DNA from: Neobacillus sp. YX16
GTDB taxonomy: Bacteria; Bacillota; Bacilli; Bacillales; Cytobacillaceae
Assembly: GCF_030123505.1 (NCBI RefSeq)
Contig: NZ_CP126115.1
Coordinates: 4,850,001 to 4,914,000, forward strand
Direction of reading: 5' to 3'
Length of the DNA: 64,000 bases
Shown: one piece after another, positions 16,301-24,928 of the stretch
How positions within the stretch are numbered: position 1 is the stretch's first letter
Layout: each line of letters opens with the position of its first letter
Notes under the pieces: generated by a model
What the model saw: the letters and a program-made list of their open reading frames with translations, nothing else
Database searches by the model: none
Told to the model about the DNA's origin: nothing
Position numbers and translations under genes: made by a program

Positions 16301-17443
16301 TTATTTCATAACCCTTCTTAGTTGTTTGGCACCTTCTTCTATCGCCACAATTACTTTTTGTGCCTCATCCTCACTATTATCGTAGGATAAGCTAATTCTA
16401 AACGCACTGTCAGCCAAATCGTCCGGAATCCCCATGGCTAAGAGTGTTTGACTTGGTAATTGCTTTTTAGAAGAACAAGCACTTGTTGTTGATAAATAAA
16501 TTCCTTTTTGTTCTAGTGTATGGATTAATACTTCTGCTTTAACTCCCCTGATTGAAAAGTTTAGAATATGGGGTGCAGAATTTTCAAGCGGCGTATTGAT
16601 TGTAACGTCATCGATCCTGCTAAGCCCTTCTCTCAATAGTGATTTAACCCGTTTCATTCTTTCTAATCCCGTTTCACTGCTCCCAATCGTCATCCTTAAA
16701 GCCTTAGCCATTGCGACAGCACCTGCAACATTTTCCGTACCGCTTCTTACTTTCCATTCTTGGTTGCCGCCTGAAAGCAGAGGGTCCAATCTAACACCTT
16801 CTCTAATAAAGAGTGCACCAGTGCCCTTTAATCCATGAAACTTATGTGCTGAGAATGAACATAAATCCACACGATTTTCTATTAGGTTTAAGGGAACTTT
16901 TCCGACAGCTTGTACAGCGTCTACGTGAAAGAGAATGTTTGGATATTGGTTTAAGAGTTCACCAATCTCTGTAATTGGCTGTATGGTTCCAACCTCATTA
17001 TTGACCTGCATTACAGATACAAGGATTGTATTCTTTTGAATAGAAGCTTTTACATCCTCTACCTTCACTCTTCCATGATGGTCAGCTGGCAAATAGGTAA
17101 TTTCAAAACCTAATTTCTCCAGCTGTTCCATTGCTCCACGGACTGAGGGGTGCTCAATACTAGATAAAATCATGTGTTTTCCTTTATTTTTATGTAAAAT
17201 TGCACTCCCTTTAATAGCCAGGTTATTACTTTCTGTACCACCGGAGGTAAAGTAAATTTCAGTTGGTTTAACACCTAGGAGGTTTGCCACTTGTGTTCGC
17301 GCCTGAGTTAGAAGTTTCTCTGCTTGAACCCCTAATCCATGGAGTGAAGATGGATTGCCAAAGAATTCACTTGAAACCTTCACAAAAGAGTCTACTACCT
17401 CTTTATAGGGCTTTGTGGTCGCACTATTATCAAAATAAATCAT
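16301..17443 (-). CDS. nifZ: Cysteine desulfurase (NifZ/IscS type)
   Basis: 380 residues. A PLP enzyme that takes sulfur from L-cysteine and passes it to ThiI. The PLP Lys is in CSFSAHKFHGLKGTG (about residue 203). The mobile-loop catalytic Cys is in LSTTSACSSKK (about residue 325). NNEVGTIQPI and DAVQAVGK are family core motifs. It opens MIYFDNSATTKPYKEVVDSF. Tight coupling to thiI (1 bp) marks it as the dedicated 4-thiouridine sulfur donor rather than the general Fe-S enzyme SufS. Confidence 0.95.
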   Translation of the reverse strand: MIYFDNSATTKPYKEVVDSFVKVSSEFFGNPSSLHGLGVQAEKLLTQARTQVANLLGVKPTEIYFTSGGTESNNLAIKGSAILHKNKGKHMILSSIEHPSVRGAMEQLEKLGFEITYLPADHHGRVKVEDVKASIQKNTILVSVMQVNNEVGTIQPITEIGELLNQYPNILFHVDAVQAVGKVPLNLIENRVDLCSFSAHKFHGLKGTGALFIREGVRLDPLLSGGNQEWKVRSGTENVAGAVAMAKALRMTIGSSETGLERMKRVKSLLREGLSRIDDVTINTPLENSAPHILNFSIRGVKAEVLIHTLEQKGIYLSTTSACSSKKQLPSQTLLAMGIPDDLADSAFRISLSYDNSEDEAQKVIVAIEEGAKQLRRVMK

Positions 17444-17522
17444 AACTTTAACACCTCACCTTTGCAGGACTAAATCTTACCACAAACTTAATCAATTGAA
17501 AAAGGTTTGTGTTTTAGATAAT

Positions 17523-17700
17523 GGCTGTGTTATATATGGCCGTTGATTTGTCTCCAGGCGCTTCGCTTTCCGCAGGCGTTGCGGGAAGCCTCCTCAGCGC
17601 TAAAGCGCCTGCGGGGTCTCCCCTGTTCCGTACTCCTGCAGGAGTCTCGCGCCTTCCGCACAAATCAACTAGTTCATATCCACTTTTACCTTACACAGCC
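17523..17700. mobile_element. R3: family A MITE-like repeat
   Basis: 178 bp with ends GGCTGTGTTA and CTTACACAGCC as terminal inverted repeats, then GTTGATTTGT and CACAAATCAAC as inner pair. The core has GGCGCTTCGCTTTCCGCAGGCG, CGCCTGCGGGGTCTC and CTCCTGCAGGAGTC. The flanking octamers TAGATAAT and TAAAGAAA are only weakly alike, so any target duplication has decayed. It lies between the nifZ start and the ezrA terminator, probably on the nifZ promoter side. Confidence 0.75.
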
Positions 17701-17703
17701 TAA

Positions 17704-17745
17704 AGAAAAAAAACCGATTCACCATTTTGGCTGAATCGGTTTTTA
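17704..17745 (-). terminator. Terminator of ezrA
   Basis: Stem AAACCGATTC / GAATCGGTTT with a 12-nt loop, A-run on the plus side. Confidence 0.8.
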
Positions 17746-17757
17746 GTGTTTGTTCCA

Positions 17758-19443
17758 CTATTTTCCTACTGCTGCTTTAATTTTCTTTAAGGCTCCAGGG
17801 TCAATGGATTCTAGGGAGGCTGCTGCCTGTTCCAATGCTTCCTGGTACTCAAAATGTCTAAATGCTTGTTCTGCATCATTTAGTCCCTTGGCAACCGATG
17901 GATTTTGACTTCGATACCTGTTTCCATATTGAATTGCTTTTTCAGCAAGCAATACATTCTCAATCAATTCGACTGTAGTATTAGACAATTTATCTACTGT
18001 TAATACAGCAATTTCTAAATATTGATTTAGTGCGGAAACGTTAAGTGGCTTTTCTTGAAGCTGCAGTCTAACGTTTTGAATGCTCTCGTTGGTATCTTCA
18101 TATAAGTACTGATAATCTTCTGGTAATCCAGGAATATTACTTTTGGAAACTAACCGAATCGTTTCTCCCACTTTTTTGGTTAGATCCTTCAGTGTTTCTC
18201 GTGCTTCGAACTCATCCTTCCTTAATGCTTGAAGCTTGAGACCGAAATTTTCCTGCTCTTCCTGAATCATTTCGATATGAGTTTTTATTTCCTTCAATTC
18301 TTCACAGAGGACCGTTAATGCCGTTTCATTCATATTCAATTTTTCCATTAGGATCTCATAATGTTTTATAACAGAGGCAAGTTGTTTTTCCAAGTGTCTT
18401 TGTATTTCAAAATCACTGTCTGTTAAATGATAGCTTTCTTGAACATGCTTTACTTCATTTGAAAGATGGTCATGTTCTTCTAGTACAGAACCTAAGAGTC
18501 CACTCATACCTTTTTCGTTTTGGATGATAAAATGCTTGGCATTCACTTCTTTTTCCAGCAAGTCAAAAAGTATGTCAATCCGTTCTTTAACTTCACCGAT
18601 TCCTTCTAGCGCATTTTCAATCTTAGTCTCTTCAATAAAGGCTAAATACTCAACCAATTTTTCATTTAAACTATCTATTTCAGTTTCTAACTGAATATGA
18701 CTTAAGTAATAACCTTTTTCAGTCATCTCTCTATATCCTTCGAAAATATCAGATAATTGAGCTGGAATAAGTGAATGACACTCGATTAAAAGCTGCGGAA
18801 TTAAATCCATATTCTTTTTAACTTTTGCTAATTGATCATGAATTGACAGTACGAGTTCACGTGCCTCGAGATAGTTGCCATTCTCAGTCTTCTCATCAAA
18901 TTCATGAAACTTTTTCGTTACGTCTTCTAATTGAGTTTCTAGGTGTTTTTCGGATTTGCCAAAACTATGACGATGAGCAAGCAGTGTTTTTTTCGTTTCC
19001 CGATACAATTCCTTTAGCTGCTCAATTTCTGTTCTGTTCTTTTCTTCACTTCCAACAAGCTCATGAAGTTCCTCAACAATTTTATTAATTTCATTTTCTG
19101 TTGCCTGTAATTTATTATTGATATCCTGTTGAATACCTTTCGCCTTATTAAAGCGATAGTGATCAATATATTCTTCGGCGTCAAATAACATCTCTTCCAA
19201 ATCAGGTAATTTAACGGTTACGATATCATCCCATTGGTTACGCCAGCCCTCGAATAATTCTTCAGTTTGTCCGATCATATTCAATTGTTTTACCTTTGAC
19301 ATTTCATCCATTATTGGTCGATTAAACAAATCAATTTTCCAGGCTTCTAACCTATCCATCTCTTTAAAATACTTTTTCTTTATAAAATACCCCAATACAA
19401 ATAAGGCTAGTAGTAGGATGATAAATCCAATAAAATATTTCAC
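17758..19443 (-). CDS. ezrA: Septation ring formation regulator EzrA
   Basis: 561 residues (B. subtilis 562). Membrane-anchored negative regulator of FtsZ ring assembly that also helps bring PBP1 to the septum. One N-terminal helix (about 2-20, YFIGFIILLLALFVLGYFIKK with the body in the cytoplasm) precedes long spectrin-like coiled coils. The DRLEAWKIDLFNRPIMDEMSKVK stretch and a QNPSVAKGLNDAEQAFR patch near the C-terminus are conserved. The start is taken as GTG at 19443, with AGGGGGC at good spacing; the frame stays open eight codons further to another GTG. Monocistronic. Confidence 0.95.
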   Translation of the reverse strand: MKYFIGFIILLLALFVLGYFIKKKYFKEMDRLEAWKIDLFNRPIMDEMSKVKQLNMIGQTEELFEGWRNQWDDIVTVKLPDLEEMLFDAEEYIDHYRFNKAKGIQQDINNKLQATENEINKIVEELHELVGSEEKNRTEIEQLKELYRETKKTLLAHRHSFGKSEKHLETQLEDVTKKFHEFDEKTENGNYLEARELVLSIHDQLAKVKKNMDLIPQLLIECHSLIPAQLSDIFEGYREMTEKGYYLSHIQLETEIDSLNEKLVEYLAFIEETKIENALEGIGEVKERIDILFDLLEKEVNAKHFIIQNEKGMSGLLGSVLEEHDHLSNEVKHVQESYHLTDSDFEIQRHLEKQLASVIKHYEILMEKLNMNETALTVLCEELKEIKTHIEMIQEEQENFGLKLQALRKDEFEARETLKDLTKKVGETIRLVSKSNIPGLPEDYQYLYEDTNESIQNVRLQLQEKPLNVSALNQYLEIAVLTVDKLSNTTVELIENVLLAEKAIQYGNRYRSQNPSVAKGLNDAEQAFRHFEYQEALEQAAASLESIDPGALKKIKAAVGK

Positions 19444-19661
19444 ATTCAAGCCCCCTGTTTCAAACACTTCATTTAAATCGTCAAAGCAATAGATACGAAT
19501 CTATAAATAAATTATAATTGTCGGTAAGTTCAATGCCTCTATGATACCATGTAAACGACATTTTTTGACTATTATTTTCATTTTTTTTGTAAAAGAAATT
19601 TTAATTTACTAATTTATGACAAATCCCATCGAAAAAACACAACATACTATAAATCTCCAAA

Positions 19662-19707
19662 TTAAAAAGCACTTGCTTGAAGGAAATTTGTTTTCCCAGC
19701 TAGTGCT
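19662..19707 (-). terminator. Terminator of refZ
   Basis: Interrupted stem AGCACT...GGAAA / TTTCC...AGTGCT followed on the minus strand by TTTTTAATT. Confidence 0.75.
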
Positions 19708-19738
19708 CAGCATATAAGAATCCGTTTATTTGTATCAA

Positions 19739-20368
19739 TTACAATATTGCCTCTTTCTTTTCTATAAATTTTGTTCCTAGGGTGTTTTCAATCCAATTGT
19801 TGATTTCCTTTAAATACTTTTGTTCAAAGAATCTTTCATTTGGAAAGATATAAAGTACTTCTCGTAAATAATGAGCATTAATAAAAGGCATCATAAGTAA
19901 ACCCTTGTATTGGATAATTAGATAAGCGATAGAATGCGGACGGAATTCTTTCCTTTCAAACCCTTTTTCAAATACCTTTTGGAAGTAATACTTTTCCTTT
20001 AAGGCATAGGTGGACATAATTTCTCTTACTACCTGAGAATCCATTGACATTTCACGGTATACGAAGCTTGTAAGTTCAATATTTTCACACTGAAAGTGAA
20101 GCAAATCAGCTGAAATTCGTTTTAAACAATCCTTTACCCCTATATCTAGTAAAGAAAACTTTTCTTCAATAATACTGAGGTATTGCTCAAAAAAGTAAGT
20201 GAAGCAGTATTCTAATAAGCCCAGCTTATTCTCAAAATGGTAGGCAATGGTTGCTGAGTTAACATTCGCTTCTTTAGCAATGTCACGTATCGATGTTCCA
20301 GCATATCCATTTGAATTAAAAAGTGATATAGCCGCTTTCACTATTTCTTCCTTAGAATCCTTTTTCAT
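19739..20368 (-). CDS. refZ: TetR-family DNA-binding protein RefZ
   Basis: 209 residues. The N-terminal TetR helix-turn-helix (IVKAAISLFNSNGYAGTSI, RDIAKEANVNSATIAYHFEN) is followed by an all-helical C-terminal domain. The position next to ezrA and upstream of the GAF gene matches B. subtilis yttP/refZ. RefZ binds sites near the origin region at the onset of sporulation, and affects Z-ring position and chromosome capture in the forespore. Start behind AGGAGGTGTGAG. No RefZ-binding motif was identified in this window. The hisJ and braB genes that I recall near here in B. subtilis are absent. Confidence 0.85.
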   Translation of the reverse strand: MKKDSKEEIVKAAISLFNSNGYAGTSIRDIAKEANVNSATIAYHFENKLGLLEYCFTYFFEQYLSIIEEKFSLLDIGVKDCLKRISADLLHFQCENIELTSFVYREMSMDSQVVREIMSTYALKEKYYFQKVFEKGFERKEFRPHSIAYLIIQYKGLLMMPFINAHYLREVLYIFPNERFFEQKYLKEINNWIENTLGTKFIEKKEAIL

Positions 20369-20520
20369 CTCACACCTCCTGCACTATTACTTTTATCCTT
20401 ACTATAACTATTCTTTTTATGAGGGTTGATTCCTTTATAAAGTTATCGACAAAGTATGCTCTTTTTCTTGTAAGTTTGATAAAATAAATAAGAAATTAAT
20501 AAAGAGATGGGTGAAAAAAC

Positions 20521-21003
20521 ATGTTTAATGTCGAAATGTACAAAGGGAGCCGCCAAGAAAATTATGAATTGGTAAAGAAACAATTGACTGCCCTACTCGA
20601 TGGCGAGAAAAATCAAATTGCTAATCTAAGTAATACTTCTGCCTTATTAAACCAATTTCTAGATCGCATAAACTGGGTAGGCTTTTATTTAATGGATGAG
20701 AACAATGAACTAGTACTGGGTCCCTTTCAAGGTCTCCCCGCTTGTGTTCGCATTCCGCTTGGCAAAGGTGTTTGCGGTACATCGGCCAAAACAAGAGAAA
20801 CACTCCGAGTGGAAGATGTTCATCAATTTCCTGGACACATCGCCTGTGACGCCGCCTCCAATTCTGAAATTGTCATTCCTCTTATAAAAGATGGAAAATT
20901 ACTGGGTGTCTTGGACATTGACTCGCCAGAGAAAAATCGCTTTGATGAATTGGACCAAGAACAGTTGGAAGAACTTACTGCTATCCTTGTTGAATATTTG
21001 TAA
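20521..21003 (+). CDS. ytsP: GAF-domain free methionine-(R)-sulfoxide reductase
   Basis: 160 residues, a single GAF domain of the fRMsr family, which reduces free Met-R-sulfoxide in the cytoplasm. The three conserved cysteines are seen in LPACVRIPLGKGVCGTSA and in FPGHIACDAASNSE. IDSPEKNRFDELDQ closes the fold. The start follows GAGATGGGTGAAAAAAC. It is monocistronic between refZ (divergent) and rpsD, ending at a strong hairpin. Confidence 0.94.
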   Translation: MFNVEMYKGSRQENYELVKKQLTALLDGEKNQIANLSNTSALLNQFLDRINWVGFYLMDENNELVLGPFQGLPACVRIPLGKGVCGTSAKTRETLRVEDVHQFPGHIACDAASNSEIVIPLIKDGKLLGVLDIDSPEKNRFDELDQEQLEELTAILVEYL

Positions 21004-21008
21004 AATAA

Positions 21009-21033
21009 AAAACTCGCCGCAGCGAGTTTTTTA
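21009..21033 (+). terminator. Terminator of ytsP
   Basis: Stem AACTCGC / GCGAGTT, loop CGCA, then a T6 run. Confidence 0.85.
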
Positions 21034-21107
21034 AATTTTCTCAAGTGCTTGCTTAAATCCATTTCTACATACTATTCAAGTGTGGATCGGATTTTCCTGA
21101 AATAAAC

Positions 21108-21137
21108 TTGACACATTGATGAATAAAATTATATAAT
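21108..21137 (+). promoter_or_regulatory. Sigma-A promoter of rpsD
   Basis: A consensus TTGACA (21108-21113) and a consensus TATAAT (21132-21137) with an 18-bp spacer. They predict a start near 21144 and a leader of about 195 nt. Confidence 0.85.
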
Positions 21138-21143
21138 ATCCTT

Positions 21144-21335
21144 TGTGTAAAATAACTGCAGCCTATGTGAACACTTGAATGGATTTATTTTGTTCCTCAA
21201 GAGTCAACGGACTCTTCTGATGGTGTATCTTGTAACCCTCTGCTGCTAGGGCGAAGGTGCATGAAAACAAAATGGCTATCATTGATGTTTCATAACGGTT
21301 TTTATTTTACCAAAATAAAAACACTAAGGAGGAGT
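21144..21335 (+). ncRNA. rpsD mRNA leader, candidate S4 autoregulatory element
   Basis: About 195 nt of transcribed leader without an ORF. It contains hairpins such as AGAGTCAACGGACTCTTCT and ACCCTCTGCTGCTAGGGCGAAGGT. In B. subtilis, S4 represses its own synthesis by binding a structured rpsD leader, and position and length here agree. I identify it by context and local folding, not by alignment. Confidence 0.65.
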
Positions 21336-21340
21336 CATTC

Positions 21341-21943
21341 ATGGCTCGTTATACTGGCTCAAGCTGGAAAATCTCTCGTCGTCTTGGAATCTCTCTAAGC
21401 GGCACAGGTAAAGAATTAGAAAAGCGTCCTTACGCTCCTGGACAACATGGTCCTAACCAACGTAAGAAGCTTTCTGAATACGGATTGCAATTACAAGAAA
21501 AGCAAAAACTTCGTCATATGTATGGAGTAACTGAGCGTCAATTCCGTAACCTTTTTGACAAAGCTGGCAAAATGGGTGGGGTTCACGGTGAAAACTTCAT
21601 GATCCTACTTGAATCACGTCTTGACAACGTAGTTTACCGTTTAGGTTTAGCTCGTACTCGTCGTGCAGCTCGTCAATTAGTTAACCACGGCCACATCTTG
21701 GTTGATGGATCTCGCGTAGATATCCCATCATACCGTTTAGCTGCTGGTCAAACAATCACTCTTCGTGAAAAATCACGTAATCTTGATGTTGTTAAAGAAG
21801 CAATCGAAGTAAACAATTTCGTACCTGACTTCTTAACTTTTGACGCAGACAAGCTTGAAGGTACTTTCACACGTTCACCAGAGCGTTCTGAATTACCTGC
21901 TGAAATTAACGAAACTCTTATCGTTGAGTTCTACTCACGTTAA
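21341..21943 (+). CDS. rpsD: 30S ribosomal protein S4
   Basis: 200 residues. A primary 16S rRNA-binding protein that starts assembly of the 30S body. It opens [20 protein letters not shown], and lacks the zinc-binding Cys cluster found in some S4 paralogues. The S4 RNA-binding domain is near 92-155 ([30 protein letters not shown]). Start behind AAGGAGGAGTCATTC. Monocistronic, with high use of preferred codons (CGT, GGT), as expected for a ribosomal gene. It is flanked by its own leader and a strong terminator. Confidence 0.99.
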   Translation: MARYTGSSWKISRRLGISLSGTGKELEKRPYAPGQHGPNQRKKLSEYGLQLQEKQKLRHMYGVTERQFRNLFDKAGKMGGVHGENFMILLESRLDNVVYRLGLARTRRAARQLVNHGHILVDGSRVDIPSYRLAAGQTITLREKSRNLDVVKEAIEVNNFVPDFLTFDADKLEGTFTRSPERSELPAEINETLIVEFYSR

Positions 21944-21969
21944 TAGATTTGCTAATTAAAAGCAATCAT

Positions 21970-22020
21970 AAAAACCCTAGAAGCGTTGATATAACGCAAT
22001 TTCTAGGGTTTTTTATTTTT
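21970..22020 (+). terminator. Terminator of rpsD
   Basis: Long stem AAAACCCTAGAA / TTTCTAGGGTTTT with an inner CGTT / AACG, then a T-rich tail. Confidence 0.9.
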
Positions 22021-22049
22021 TACGGTTTTTTTATAGAGATATGTCTCTG

Positions 22050-22505
22050 TTAGCAGTCGATTCGTTTAACTGTTAGGGCTGGTAAATAATATTGATGATT
22101 CCAGTCACTTCCAATAATAGCCAGTCTTATTTGTTCACCCGCATTTAATGATACTTGTACAGTTCTCCCTATTGCCGATATGAAATCATCAGAAACTAAC
22201 TCCGCATTTGATTCAGGGATATCTGTAAATAAAGGACCACCTCTTTGTATTGTAAAAGTTGTATTCGCAGTTCCTCCTGAATTTTGATTTATTAATTGTA
22301 TATCATAGGTAATCTCATAGTCCCCAGCATTTACAACTGTAATGGTATCTGTGGCTGGGTCAGCGACAACAGTTAATTCAGACGGTCCTGCGAAAGTAAA
22401 ATCAATTACTAATGGGATTGGAGCAGTTGGTTTAAAAGTACGATCTCCATATAGAGAACCAAAAGCTGTTGGACATGGAAAAAGTCCTATAAAAAAAACC
22501 TGCAT
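22050..22505 (-). CDS. BclA C-terminal-domain-like (TNF/C1q-like) surface protein
   Basis: 151 residues. From residue 38 on it is a beta-rich jelly-roll like the C-terminal domain of exosporium glycoprotein BclA: ITVVNAGDYEITYDIQLINQ, TTFTIQRGG, VQVSLNAGEQIRLAI, YLPALTVKRI. No collagen-like Gly-X-Y stretch precedes it. The first 30 residues (FFIGLFPCPTAFGS) are hydrophobic and Cys-containing. The ATG at 22505 has no good ribosome binding site. The same frame is open upstream only to a TGA 36 bp away, while another frame stays open across a T8 run, so the 5' end may be damaged or frameshifted. Likely a spore-surface protein. Confidence 0.65.
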   Translation of the reverse strand: MQVFFIGLFPCPTAFGSLYGDRTFKPTAPIPLVIDFTFAGPSELTVVADPATDTITVVNAGDYEITYDIQLINQNSGGTANTTFTIQRGGPLFTDIPESNAELVSDDFISAIGRTVQVSLNAGEQIRLAIIGSDWNHQYYLPALTVKRIDC

Positions 22506-22594
22506 TTCTATTATATTTATACAGGTTATGTTGGGACATCACTTCCGGCTTGTACCATTGACCATTGAGACAAATAATAAGTGAGAACAAGTTT

Positions 22595-22792
22595 TTATTT
22601 CCTTTTTATCCACTTAATTGTTCTTGAATATAAGAACCCAAGTATTGCGTATAGAACGATCACCACTGCAGCAGTCCAAATTCGTTCTTGTAATACCCCA
22701 TCAGCATACAGTACTGGACCTAGTCCAAAGAAAGTAACGAGTAAAATGAGAATGATAAAAAAAGCATGGATTAAAAACTTCACAAAAATCAC
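22595..22792 (-). CDS. Small two-helix membrane protein
   Basis: 65 residues with two membrane helices (about 4-24, FLIHAFFIILILLVTFFGL, and 40-58, AAVVIVLYAILGFLYS) joined by a short loop with ADGVLQERIWT, and a basic tail IKWIKRK. The composition and the GLGPVLYADG loop look like a conserved bacillar family of unknown function. Start preceded by GGGGTGATTTTTGTG, which is an acceptable site. No operon partner. Confidence 0.65.
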   Translation of the reverse strand: MIFVKFLIHAFFIILILLVTFFGLGPVLYADGVLQERIWTAAVVIVLYAILGFLYSRTIKWIKRK

Positions 22793-22910
22793 CCCTACGT
22801 ATTCTTCTTATAACATAGGACGTTATACCTTGGTTCATTGTTACATAGAGACAAACTAGATTAATAAATTTAATGAATGACCATTGTTAGAGCTGCTATT
22901 TGGGTGAGAT

Positions 22911-23043
22911 GGGCACTCATGAGCTCCTTGAGTGACCATCGGACTTGTTTTTTCAACTTGACGGTCACTCAGGACCTCTTTGAGTGACCAACAGCCCTTT
23001 TTTTTCAGCGAAACGGGCACTCAGGACAAACTTCTAGAATGGC
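22911..23043. repeat. Tandem array of hairpins with a 52-bp period
   Basis: Three related units begin at 22911 (GGGCACTCATGAG...TTGAGTGACC), 22963 (GGTCACTCAGGACC...TTGAGTGACC) and 23015 (GGGCACTCAGGACAAACTT...), exactly 52 bp apart. The first two are inverted repeats with arms GGTCACTCA / TGAGTGACC and are separated by T-rich spacers. The third has lost its right arm. It lies in a 297-bp gene-free stretch beyond the tyrS terminator. Confidence 0.75.
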
Positions 23044-23048
23044 TGATA

Positions 23049-23087
23049 AGAAAACCGGCGTCATCTAGGTTCATGACGCCGGTTTTT
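23049..23087 (-). terminator. Terminator of tyrS
   Basis: Stem AAAACCGGCGTCAT / ATGACGCCGGTTTT with loop CTAGGTTC, T/A tracts on both sides. Confidence 0.9.
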
Positions 23088-23090
23088 GGA

Positions 23091-24532
<1,442 letters not shown>

Positions 24533-24545
24533 ATTAAAATAAAAC

Positions 24546-24799
24546 AAAAAGCGCCCCTGCAAAAAATGCAGGGACGCATATACGCGCGGTACCACCCGGC
24601 TTGAGGAATGAATCCTCCAACTCGTAAAAATTAACGGTTTAGACCGTTCCCCGCTACTTCTATATTCACGGAGAAAGCTCTGGGACGTAATTCACTCTTC
24701 TATATGTGTCAGCTCTCACCAGCCGCTGACTCTCTAAAAACAGGGATAGAAGACCTACAGTAGATTCCCTTCATAGCTTGATTATTAAATTTTTAACTT
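24546..24799 (-). promoter_or_regulatory. T-box riboswitch, tyrosine-specific, upstream of tyrS
   Basis: About 250 nt leader on the minus strand. The T-box core GGGTGGTACCGCGCG (24583-24597) pairs with the uncharged tRNA acceptor end. The downstream terminator is GCGTCCCTGCA / TGCAGGGGCGC with T5 (24547-24577). In the specifier region, GAGTGAATTACGTCCC carries TAC, a Tyr codon. Uncharged tRNA-Tyr stabilises the antiterminator and turns on tyrS. Confidence 0.92.
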
Positions 24800-24805
24800 A
24801 TAGAA

Positions 24806-24834
24806 TTTTTACCATAATTTATACCTGCTGTCAA
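24806..24834 (-). promoter_or_regulatory. Sigma-A promoter of the tyrS T-box leader
   Basis: On the minus strand TTGACA (24829-24834) and TAAAAA (24806-24811) with a 17-bp spacer, start near 24799. The -10 box is weak. Confidence 0.55.
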
Positions 24835-24928
24835 ACAAGAACTGGTAATATCAGAAAAATGTAGAAGTTTGTCATTTTTACAATACTCATTATGCTATAA
24901 TATATGTGATTTTAAAAGAGGTGATTCT

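Noticed and set aside
17521..17734. Two overlapping plus-strand frames in R3
   Set aside because: They read through the palindromic repeat core in two frames; no start signals.
22911..23043. 52-bp-period units considered as a CRISPR array
   Set aside because: The units are imperfect palindromes with only three copies, and the spacers are T-rich and short; no leader or cas genes.
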